Part shown: one piece after another, positions 54,686 to 62,890 of the stretch
Numbering within the stretch: position 1 is the first letter of the stretch
Layout of the letters: every line of letters starts with the position of its first letter
Source of the DNA: Balneolaceae bacterium UBA7797
GTDB taxonomy: Bacteria > Bacteroidota > Rhodothermia > Balneolales > Balneolaceae
Direction: 5' to 3'
DNA: 64,000 bases
Assembly: GCA_002480645.1 (NCBI GenBank)
Contig: DLCN01000031.1
Location: 62,001 to 126,000, forward strand
Translations under genes and position numbers: made by a program
Notes under the pieces: generated by a model
Told to the model about the DNA's origin: nothing
Seen by the model: only the letters and a program-made list of their open reading frames with translations
Database searches by the model: none

Positions 54686-55491
54686 CGAATCAAATTCAGT
54701 GTGCGGGATAATTCTAAAAACTGATTAAATGCTTCTTTGGCTTGTTCACTTAATTGGAATCTTGGATGCCCAAAAAGATCATTTTTTATAACAGCATGCC
54801 AGATATATTGAACCAATGCTTTCGGTGAATTACGAATCCTCCTTCTGAAATGATCCTGTTCCCATGTGTTGTTCCCATGATAGGCACGTAAGAAGAGGTA
54901 ATTATAAGAATCATCCAGTTTGAAATAACGTTTTTTCATCCATTCATTCAGGTACACGGTATCTTCAGCTCTTTTGGTCTCAGGGTATCTGATCGAGTCA
55001 CTTTTTCGATGCATGATACTTCCGGGAATACCGTCTGGTAAGATCCCAACATATGGATGATGCATGAATTCATCTGAATCAAGGTGCATTAAGGCGGAAG
55101 AGAGACAACAGGCGTCATACCCACTATTCAAAATTTCAGCCTGAATTTTGATTCGGTCTTCGTGGTACCAGTCATCATCATCCCACTGGATAAGATAATC
55201 ACCGGTAGCATAATCAAGGCTCTTATTTCGTAATTTACCCAATACGAAATCCGGTTCTTTTTCTAATTTCACATAATTGACCTGATCGTCGGGGATCCCG
55301 GTTAAAATTGGACCGTAATCTTCTTCACCATCATCTATAATTATTAGTTCTTTATTTTCGTAAGTTTGATTTATAAAACACTGAACAGCTCTTTTAGCCA
55401 GATCACGGCGATTTGCGGTAACCATCAGACAGCTAACTTTCGGAACTTTATTCACTGTTTCGTTATTAATCTCTTTACCGGTTGTAGTCAT
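54682..55491 (-). CDS. Glycosyltransferase family 2
   Basis: A 269-residue GT-A enzyme. The N-terminal strand VSCLMVTANRRDLAKRAVQCFINQTYENKELIIIDDG and the metal-binding IQWDDDDWYHEDR are classic GT2 features. C-terminal part (about 190-269) is helical without a membrane anchor. It is the first gene of a two-gene minus-strand unit with the sulfotransferase, so it may make the sugar that is then sulfated. Confidence 0.9.
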   Translation of the reverse strand: MTTTGKEINNETVNKVPKVSCLMVTANRRDLAKRAVQCFINQTYENKELIIIDDGEEDYGPILTGIPDDQVNYVKLEKEPDFVLGKLRNKSLDYATGDYLIQWDDDDWYHEDRIKIQAEILNSGYDACCLSSALMHLDSDEFMHHPYVGILPDGIPGSIMHRKSDSIRYPETKRAEDTVYLNEWMKKRYFKLDDSYNYLFLRAYHGNNTWEQDHFRRRIRNSPKALVQYIWHAVIKNDLFGHPRFQLSEQAKEAFNQFLELSRTLNLIR

Positions 55492-55616
55492 TAATTAAAT
55501 GCTCTTAATATCAGAATAAATACAGGATTACCCACGTTCTCTGAACTCAGATAAACTCATTGAAAAGAACCAAATATACTCATTATTCAACTCATACGGC
55601 ACGACAAATTAATTAC

Positions 55617-56399
55617 ATGATCCGCCTCTCAATTTCTTTTTTACTAATTATCATCAATTCAATATCTGTATTAGCTCAAATAAACATCCCGGATGAGGTC
55701 AAGCAACCAATTCCTGAATTGAGTAACGGAATATTGGTTGTGGATGATTTCGAGGACGACATGGTTGGTAAATTGCCTGACAGATGGTACAACCGGGATG
55801 TAAAGAATGCGGCAAATGAGCCTGAAGAGTCCCGGTACTATTCTTATTTCATCGACGAGGTATGTAATAACAAATATCTGCATTACGAAGGCACCGATGC
55901 CCGGCACTTGAATTTCCCACTTAAAGAACGGGAAAATTTAAATATCTATGAAACTCCGATACTAAGCTGGAAATGGCGGGTTAAACAGATTCCTGAAGGT
56001 GGGAATGAGCTGGAAAATCATAAAAATGATGCAGCCGCAAGCATCTACGTTGTTTTTGATATGGGAAGAGTTGCACTTTTCAAAAAAGTACCAAAATCAA
56101 TACGCTATACTTGGAGTAGTACCTTAGAAAAAGGCTCAGAAAATTCCATCTTCTATGGCAATCAAAAAATAGTTGTTCTGGAATCAGGTTCAGAAAATAT
56201 CGGTGAACATTGGATAACCGTAGAACAAAACATCGTGGAAGATTATAGAAGATTGTTCGGGGACGACCCACCTGCCAGACCATTGGCTATACTCATACTG
56301 AGTGACGGGAACTCAGTAAATGATACTGCCGAGGCAGATTATGATGACATCATGTTTAAATCATTGGATCAAAGATTGATAAAAAACACAAAGCAGTGA
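55617..56399 (+). CDS. Exported DUF3047 protein
   Basis: A 260-residue protein with a signal peptide (hydrophobic 5-18, LAQIN) and a domain matching DUF3047 in its main blocks: ILSWKWRVKQIPEGG, AASIYVVFD, KSIRYTWSSTLEKGS and VEDYRRLFGDDPPARPLAILILSDG. The function of this family is not known. I start at the ATG at 55617 because an upstream TTG (55560) would place 19 residues before the signal peptide. It lies 71 bases before an RND transporter gene. Confidence 0.82.
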   Translation: MIRLSISFLLIIINSISVLAQINIPDEVKQPIPELSNGILVVDDFEDDMVGKLPDRWYNRDVKNAANEPEESRYYSYFIDEVCNNKYLHYEGTDARHLNFPLKERENLNIYETPILSWKWRVKQIPEGGNELENHKNDAAASIYVVFDMGRVALFKKVPKSIRYTWSSTLEKGSENSIFYGNQKIVVLESGSENIGEHWITVEQNIVEDYRRLFGDDPPARPLAILILSDGNSVNDTAEADYDDIMFKSLDQRLIKNTKQ

Positions 56400-56430
56400 T
56401 CAGTTATCCCATTATAAGTTGCTAAATGTG

Positions 56431-56438
56431 TATCTTTG
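56431..56438 (+). promoter_or_regulatory. Candidate minus-7 box of the RND transporter gene
   Basis: TATCTTTG followed by CA, matching the Bacteroidota-type TAnnTTTG, about 32 bases before the start of the RND gene. No good TTG box is placed 19 bases upstream, so support is partial. Confidence 0.42.
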
Positions 56439-56470
56439 CACTCTTGAAATTTTGTGATCTACCTTACTAA

Positions 56471-58963
56471 ATGAAACGAATTCTTAATTTTTTTAAACCC
56501 TTACTTAAGTTAAATGTAAAGTATCCGTTTTGGGTACTTTCGGTGAGCATATTGTTAGCAATAGTTAGCGGGTACTATGCAAGTAAGCTCCGGGTAGACA
56601 CAGATATTGCCAATTTACTTCCGGAGAACAACCCCAATGTATTAGCTTTGGAACGGTTGCAAAAGATGGTAGGCGGGGAATCAGAAATGCAGGTTGCGAT
56701 CCAGTCGCCAAGTTTTGAGGCTAATAAAGCATTTGCTGAGGCACTGATTCCCAAAAGTCTGGAGTTGTACTACCCACGTTATAAGGATAACTATTTCGAA
56801 AGAGCTGAATTTCGAAAAGACACGGAAGTTCTCGAGAATAATGCCCTCTATCTGGCCAGTAACAAAGAATTAGATGACATTACGGAATGGCTTCAGGACG
56901 AAATTCGCCAAGCTAAAGAAGAAGCGAATCCCTTTTATTTTGATCTGGGTGAGGATGAAGAGGAAGAAGATACACGGGCCGATGATTTTCAGGAAAGCTA
57001 CAACACACTGGTACCATCGGAATATCCTATAAGCGAAGATAGTACCGTCATGGTTCTTAAATTCTTTCCGACAGGTTCTAAAAGTGATATTCAATACCTG
57101 GAAGATATGTTCGCAGCCTATGATAGTCTCATTACTGCACTTGATCCTGCTTCCTTTCATCCGGAGATGAAAGTCCAGTTCGGAGGACGATTAAAGAGAC
57201 ATTTAGAGGAACTCACTTCAATAATGAAAGATGTGATCGGTAGTTTTGCGAGTGGAATAAGTTCCGTGATACTTCTGGTTATGCTCTATTTTTTCTTCAA
57301 GAAATACATCAATTATCGCAGAGGTACATCTTCCGGTAAATCTTATTCGATTTGGAGTCATATCATAAGAATGCCTATACCGGTACTTATTATTGGTATT
57401 CCGTTAGTAATCAGTTTGATTTGGACTTTCGGATTGACCTACTTTTATCTGGGGATGTTAAATACGATGACTTCCGTACTCTTTGTTATTCTTTTTGGTC
57501 TGGGTATAGATTACGGTATCCATTATTACGCCCGGTATATTGAACTTCGCTCAAGTGGTATGGATGTAGTCGATGCGATCTACACCACGAATGATAAAAC
57601 CGGTGAAGCAATATTAGTTAGTGCCTTTACCACGGCCGCGGCCTTATATGTGCTTATGTTTGCAAACTTCAGAGGCTTTTCTGAATTCGGATTTATTTCC
57701 GGTACAGGAATTTTGTTGGCCCTATTCACGATGCTTTATGTACTTCCCTCATTATTAGTGATCTTTGAGCGATATAATTTCATTCTCTTCAGCCACAATG
57801 AAGATTTTCATAATGTCACAAAAAAAAGATATCCGTTTGCGCGAACTATCGTGGTCGCTGGATTAGTGATCTCAGCTTTAGTGGTCGGTTTCAGTGATCA
57901 TCTTCAATTCCAGTACGATTTTGGAAAACTTGAGCCAAAATTCCCTAATTATGAAAAATTCAGGGAAGTAGCAGGAGAAGTGGGAAGCTCCGGTAAAAGA
58001 AATCCTGCGTACATAATTGCTGATGATGATAGTGAAGTGGAAGCTATTGTTGATAAATTGCGCCAGAAAATGGCCTCAGACACGACTTCTCCTACCATAC
58101 AAAGTATTGAGTCGTTGCAAGAGCGTTTCCCCGTTACAGAGCAGGAAGAACGCGCAAAACTTGAGAAGATCGCACGTGTAAGAGAGTTATTGAAAGACCC
58201 GTTATTGGTTGGAAAAGATGACGAAGATCTGGATAAACTGAGAAGGGCTGCTCAAACAACGGAACCTTTAAGTATTGAGCAGATTCCGGATTATCTTAAA
58301 TCCCGATTCATAACCAAAGATGGAGAAGTTGGTAGGTTTGTAATTATATATCCTTCAGTTGGATTATCGGACGGTAGAAAATCCATCGCCTTCAAAAATG
58401 ATGTCGGGGAAGTGGATCTGGACAATGGAAAAAAATACTATGCAGCAAGCACAAGTATAGTGGCAGCCAATATGCTCGATCTCTTAAGACGTGAAAGTCC
58501 GTATATGGTGGGAGCAACCTTTCTGATCATCTACATTTTCATGGTGTTTACTTTTCGGTCTTTCAGATGGTCGATCATAGCCATGTTACCTCTGTTAGTT
58601 GGATTATTGGGATTATTCGGGGTGATGATGATCTTCGGACTACAGTTTAATTTCTATAATCTTGTGGTTTTACCCGCCATACTTGGCATCGGTGAAGACA
58701 GCGGTGTGCACCTTGCTCATCGTTACCGTGATGAAGGGAGAAACAGCATGTGGGAAGTTCTTTCAAGTACCGGCCAGCATATCACGATGGGATCATTCAC
58801 TACAATGTTAGGCTTTGCAGGTTTGCTTTTTACTTCGCACCCGGGACTTCGTTCATTAGGCGAAATGGCAGTAGTTGGAATCGGAATGACTTTACTCACT
58901 TCTGTTACCTTCCTTCCGGCATTTATCCAGTGGCTGGAAGACAAAGACTGGATAAGGTTCTAA
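56471..58963 (+). CDS. RND-superfamily transporter (MMPL/HpnN-like)
   Basis: An 830-residue transporter with two similar halves, each with a membrane helix, a large periplasmic loop and a group of five helices. The first loop begins with LRVDTDIANLLPENNPN; the first helix group has FVILFGLGIDYGIHYYARYIE and the second AILGIGEDSGVHLAHRYRDEG, the family's acidic proton-relay sites. This form resembles MMPL or hopanoid-exporting HpnN proteins rather than multidrug AcrB. A lipid or glycolipid substrate is the natural guess in this locus. It converges on the SGNH gene with a 15-base gap. Confidence 0.85.
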   Translation: MKRILNFFKPLLKLNVKYPFWVLSVSILLAIVSGYYASKLRVDTDIANLLPENNPNVLALERLQKMVGGESEMQVAIQSPSFEANKAFAEALIPKSLELYYPRYKDNYFERAEFRKDTEVLENNALYLASNKELDDITEWLQDEIRQAKEEANPFYFDLGEDEEEEDTRADDFQESYNTLVPSEYPISEDSTVMVLKFFPTGSKSDIQYLEDMFAAYDSLITALDPASFHPEMKVQFGGRLKRHLEELTSIMKDVIGSFASGISSVILLVMLYFFFKKYINYRRGTSSGKSYSIWSHIIRMPIPVLIIGIPLVISLIWTFGLTYFYLGMLNTMTSVLFVILFGLGIDYGIHYYARYIELRSSGMDVVDAIYTTNDKTGEAILVSAFTTAAALYVLMFANFRGFSEFGFISGTGILLALFTMLYVLPSLLVIFERYNFILFSHNEDFHNVTKKRYPFARTIVVAGLVISALVVGFSDHLQFQYDFGKLEPKFPNYEKFREVAGEVGSSGKRNPAYIIADDDSEVEAIVDKLRQKMASDTTSPTIQSIESLQERFPVTEQEERAKLEKIARVRELLKDPLLVGKDDEDLDKLRRAAQTTEPLSIEQIPDYLKSRFITKDGEVGRFVIIYPSVGLSDGRKSIAFKNDVGEVDLDNGKKYYAASTSIVAANMLDLLRRESPYMVGATFLIIYIFMVFTFRSFRWSIIAMLPLLVGLLGLFGVMMIFGLQFNFYNLVVLPAILGIGEDSGVHLAHRYRDEGRNSMWEVLSSTGQHITMGSFTTMLGFAGLLFTSHPGLRSLGEMAVVGIGMTLLTSVTFLPAFIQWLEDKDWIRF

Positions 58964-58978
58964 GAACTACGATAAGTT

Positions 58979-59899
58979 TTAATCAAACTGAAAAGTTGTT
59001 TTTAACGAATCTGAGATCATAGTGGAAAAGAGATCTGCTCCCCGGGAATTCAAATGAGTAGGATCATAAAAAAGCTCATTATTTCCACTGAATTGTTCGT
59101 TATTGCTCAAATCAAAAAGAGGAATGTCTTCGGATTGAGAAATTTCTTTTAAAGCAACCATCTCAGAATCATTCTTCGAATAGATTGCCTTGAAAGTGGG
59201 AGATATCGTGATTATTACCTGACTACCTTTCTCTTTAGATGTTTTTATAAAATTTGTGAGTGTATTTAATGAACTTTCCAACGGTGTTCTGTTTATCAAA
59301 TTCTTATCACCCTCATTCTGATACAGTAACTCTTCACTTAATGTCCCATTAAGAGCCTGATATCCTTTTTGTGACTTTTGAGGGAGAAAATAATATTTAA
59401 TGATATGGATCAATGTGGAATTATATCTATATGCGCTCGATAACATTTTGATCGTATGGATGAATTCAGATTCATCGGTTGCTTTATCAATGATCTCTTT
59501 ATTCTGCCAATAGTATGGATCTAATTCAGAAATGGCTTCAGTATCTTCAGCCTCAGTTAGCCAGTAGGGGTCTACGTTTAGTACGATATATGAAGGAGTG
59601 TATCTTTTTAAAACTATTGAGCCAAGAGTAGCCTGGAAATGAAGTCTTTTACCTTGAACACCTGCGTTGTATACATCCTTATTTAAATTTTTAGAAATTA
59701 TATCCGGGTTAAAATGCCTGTAAGCATGAGAGCTTCCCATTATCAATATGGGGGCTTCAGTTTCTTTAATAGTCTCTGTAAGTCTGGCATATTTCCCCGT
59801 TTTTTGACTAAAATAGATAACCCCGGCAATCTGACCCAAAATTAGATCAGAAATAATTATAAGAAATATAAATTGTGATGTTCTCTTTAAGATCTTCAT
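58979..59899 (-). CDS. SGNH-fold protein paired with MBOAT acyltransferase
   Basis: A 306-residue protein with one N-terminal membrane helix (about 9-30) and an extracytoplasmic SGNH/AlgJ-DltD-like domain: GSSH (55-58) provides the likely nucleophile serine and DPTHLN (D279, H282) the acid/base pair. It lies 17 bases downstream of an MBOAT gene. Such pairs transfer acyl groups, the MBOAT moving the acyl chain across the membrane and the SGNH protein attaching it to a polymer. No typical DltD fold end is seen, so the acceptor is open. Confidence 0.78.
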   Translation of the reverse strand: MKILKRTSQFIFLIIISDLILGQIAGVIYFSQKTGKYARLTETIKETEAPILIMGSSHAYRHFNPDIISKNLNKDVYNAGVQGKRLHFQATLGSIVLKRYTPSYIVLNVDPYWLTEAEDTEAISELDPYYWQNKEIIDKATDESEFIHTIKMLSSAYRYNSTLIHIIKYYFLPQKSQKGYQALNGTLSEELLYQNEGDKNLINRTPLESSLNTLTNFIKTSKEKGSQVIITISPTFKAIYSKNDSEMVALKEISQSEDIPLFDLSNNEQFSGNNELFYDPTHLNSRGADLFSTMISDSLKTTFQFD

Positions 59900-59916
59900 G
59901 AAGTTCTATATATCAG

Positions 59917-61323
59917 CTAAAATTGGAAGTAAATAAATTGACTACTATCAAATACACCAAGATATAGTATCAGGAAAATAATGAATGAGAATCCCATCAT
60001 TTTAATAGAGGGTTTGAGTTTATTGAACCGGGAAATTGAATTAAAATATTCCATACTAAACTCTACGAAAAGCAATATTGATATTGCCAATATTGCATAT
60101 AATGGAGCTGTTATATCATCCCCATCCCCAAGAAACAGCTTACCGGGTTCAATGAAAATATCTTTGACAATATAAAAAGCTTCTGAAACTGAATTTGCTC
60201 TGAAAAATATCCAGCTAAAATTAATTAAAACAAACGTGATCAGTATTCTAACGGGTTTGTGTTTGTCTTTAACAGGCAATAATGCCTCAATGATGAGATA
60301 TATTCCATTTAATGCACCCCAGATAATAAAAGTCCAATTAGCACCGTGCCAAAGTCCACTAATTACGAAGGTGATAAATAAATTTGCAAGCCATTTTGGA
60401 GTAGAAACTCTATTACCGCCCAAAGGAATGTAGAGGTAATCCCTGAACCAGGTTGAAAGTGAGATGTGCCACCTTTTCCAAAATTCGCCGATGGAAACTG
60501 CAAAATAGGGTCTTCTGAAATTGGTCATGAGTGAGAAATCAAAGAATCTGGCGGTTCCTATGGCTATCAACGAATACCCGGCAAAATCACCATATATCTG
60601 GAATGCAAATAATACCGTTGCTAATATGAAGCTTAGACCATCATGATTTGGTACGTTATTATAAACTGCATTTACATAGATCGCAGCTCTGTCTGCAACA
60701 ACCAGTTTCATGAAAAATCCCCAGATCACCAGCTTTACCCCGGTTGATATATTTTCGTAGGATAGTATTTTTTTGGTATGAAATTGAGGGAGTAAATGAG
60801 ATGCACGTTCAATCGGGCCGGCTACTAATTGAGGAAAGAAGCTTACAAAGGCAAAAAATGCGATCAGATCTTTGGTAGGCTTAATCTTTTGGTAGTAGAT
60901 ATCAATTGAATAACTCAAAGTTTGAAATGTGTAAAAGCTGATTCCTACCGGTAATAGAATGTTTAAAGGAGTGGCAGAAAACTCATTTCCCATGAAGCTA
61001 AAGGCGGTAATAAAACTATCTACAAAGAAATTGTAGTATTTAAAAAAACCTAAAAAGCCAAGATTGATACTCAGGCTTATGATGAGGAGTAATTTACGAT
61101 GACTTGTCTTAGTTGCGGAATTAAGTCTCAATCCAACGATATAGTCTACAACAGAACTAAAGATAATTAAGGATAGAAATCGCCAGTCCCACCATCCATA
61201 GAATACATAACTGGCTACTATTAAAAATAGATTCCTTAATCGGATCGAGTAATGATTGATGATCCAGTAAAGAACAAATACAATAGGAAGAAAGATCAAG
61301 AAATCGATAGAATTAAAAAGCAT
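59917..61323 (-). CDS. MBOAT-family membrane O-acyltransferase (AlgI-like)
   Basis: A 468-residue polytopic protein with about 10-11 membrane helices. The MBOAT histidine H326 lies in SGLWHGANWTFIIWG; other family blocks are LLPVGISFYTFQTLSYSID, VAGPIERASHLLPQF and FWKRWHISLSTWFRDYLYIPLGGNR. These are typical of AlgI/DltB-like proteins that acylate exported polysaccharides. The paired SGNH protein follows 17 bases later. Confidence 0.92.
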   Translation of the reverse strand: MLFNSIDFLIFLPIVFVLYWIINHYSIRLRNLFLIVASYVFYGWWDWRFLSLIIFSSVVDYIVGLRLNSATKTSHRKLLLIISLSINLGFLGFFKYYNFFVDSFITAFSFMGNEFSATPLNILLPVGISFYTFQTLSYSIDIYYQKIKPTKDLIAFFAFVSFFPQLVAGPIERASHLLPQFHTKKILSYENISTGVKLVIWGFFMKLVVADRAAIYVNAVYNNVPNHDGLSFILATVLFAFQIYGDFAGYSLIAIGTARFFDFSLMTNFRRPYFAVSIGEFWKRWHISLSTWFRDYLYIPLGGNRVSTPKWLANLFITFVISGLWHGANWTFIIWGALNGIYLIIEALLPVKDKHKPVRILITFVLINFSWIFFRANSVSEAFYIVKDIFIEPGKLFLGDGDDITAPLYAILAISILLFVEFSMEYFNSISRFNKLKPSIKMMGFSFIIFLILYLGVFDSSQFIYFQF

Positions 61324-61372
61324 CTAACTAATTGATTTCTAAGATTTGTATTTGTTAATATTTAAACTCATG

Positions 61373-62890
61373 CTACTGTCTCCAGAAAGTAGGAGAGAAG
61401 ATTATGAGCACAGTAAAGATCTCGAGACGACCAATCATCATCAGTAAAATGAGCACCCACTTTGCTAAATATGGAAGTTGTGCAAAGCTATCGGTTGGCC
61501 CAAAATCTCCCCAACCCGGACCAATATTTCCAAGCGCTGCAATACTTGCGCCTATAGAGGAAAGCAGATCGTAGCCAAATAAGCTAATTGCAAAAGCTCC
61601 GGTTCCAAATATGAACATATAGAGAATGAAGAAGCTCAGAACCGTTCGCTGAATATTTCCATCGATAGCCTGATCACCGATCCTGAGTGGTAGAATTGCT
61701 TTTGGGTGAATGATCTGTTTGATCTCCCGGGCGGTATTTCTAATCAGGATCATCCATCGGATCATTTTGATCCCACCTCCGGTAGAACCTGCACTACCTC
61801 CCGTAAAGAAAAGGATCAATAGAAAGAAAGCCCCGAAAGAATACCATAATTCATAATCATCTGTTCCAAATCCGGTTGTGGTAACTATTGATACTACCTG
61901 AAATGAACCATATCTGAGGGCATCCAGAATGGTACGTCCGTCAAAATACCAGAGCGAGAAGGAAATGCCGATAATTCCGATAAAGGTGATGAGGGTGTAA
62001 AAACGGGTTTCTCTGTTGTTTAAGAACGACTGGTAATCACCTTTAAGCAATCGGAAATGCATGGCGAAGTTGATCCCTGCAAGAAACATGAAAATAGTGA
62101 TAATAAAATCAATATAAGCGGAATCGAATGCTTGTACACTTGCATTCCGGGTTGAAAATCCACCGGTTGCCAACGTTGCAAATGAGTGATTCAATGCATC
62201 AAACCAATCCATGGAAGGATGAATCCAAAGCAATAGAAATTCTATAAAGGTAATTGCTACATAGACTACCCATAATAATTTTGCAGTTTCCTGTACTCTC
62301 GGTGTTAGCTTGTCAGCTGTAGGTCCTGGTGATTCGGCCTGAAACAGCTGCATCCCGCCAATGCCTAAGAGGGGTAGAATAGCCAGAGATAATACAATGA
62401 TACCCATTCCACCTAGCCAATGGGCGAGTGATCTCCAGAAAAGAAAACTTTTCGGGAGGGCTTCAATCGCAGGATTAATGATTCCATCGGAGGTAGTACC
62501 ACCCAGAATTGTTGAACCGGTAGTGGTTAATCCGCTCATCGTTTCAAAAACTGCATCGGTATAACTTGGAAGAATCCCGGATATAACAAATGGCAATGCT
62601 CCAACCAGAGAAAGGATCAACCAGGTTAAACTTACAACCAAAAATCCTTCACGAATTCGGATTTCAGCCTGTGGTTTGAAGAAATACCAAAGGGTTCCGC
62701 CAACCCCAAACGCTATTCCTGCAGATATCAGGAATGTGTGCCAGGTATTTTCCCCATAAATGAGATCGATGATAGCAGGCATTAAAAGAGCAAAACCCAA
62801 AAAGAAAGTGAAAGCACCAAGAATTCCCAGTACAACCAGAAAATCGATCTTAGGGCGATTTAAAGAGCTTATGGAACCTCTTTTTCTCAT
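61373..62890 (-). CDS. trkH: TrkH-family potassium transporter
   Basis: Membrane subunit of a Trk/Ktr potassium uptake system, 505 residues. The selectivity-filter repeats of the SKT superfamily appear as SGLTTTGSTIL, FATLATGGFSTRN, VTTTGFGTDD and IAALGNIGPGWGDFG near the end. About ten to twelve membrane helices are predicted by hydrophobicity. Its start overlaps the trkA stop by one base (TAATG), so the two subunits are made together. Confidence 0.95.
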   Translation of the reverse strand: MRKRGSISSLNRPKIDFLVVLGILGAFTFFLGFALLMPAIIDLIYGENTWHTFLISAGIAFGVGGTLWYFFKPQAEIRIREGFLVVSLTWLILSLVGALPFVISGILPSYTDAVFETMSGLTTTGSTILGGTTSDGIINPAIEALPKSFLFWRSLAHWLGGMGIIVLSLAILPLLGIGGMQLFQAESPGPTADKLTPRVQETAKLLWVVYVAITFIEFLLLWIHPSMDWFDALNHSFATLATGGFSTRNASVQAFDSAYIDFIITIFMFLAGINFAMHFRLLKGDYQSFLNNRETRFYTLITFIGIIGISFSLWYFDGRTILDALRYGSFQVVSIVTTTGFGTDDYELWYSFGAFFLLILFFTGGSAGSTGGGIKMIRWMILIRNTAREIKQIIHPKAILPLRIGDQAIDGNIQRTVLSFFILYMFIFGTGAFAISLFGYDLLSSIGASIAALGNIGPGWGDFGPTDSFAQLPYLAKWVLILLMMIGRLEIFTVLIIFSPTFWRQ

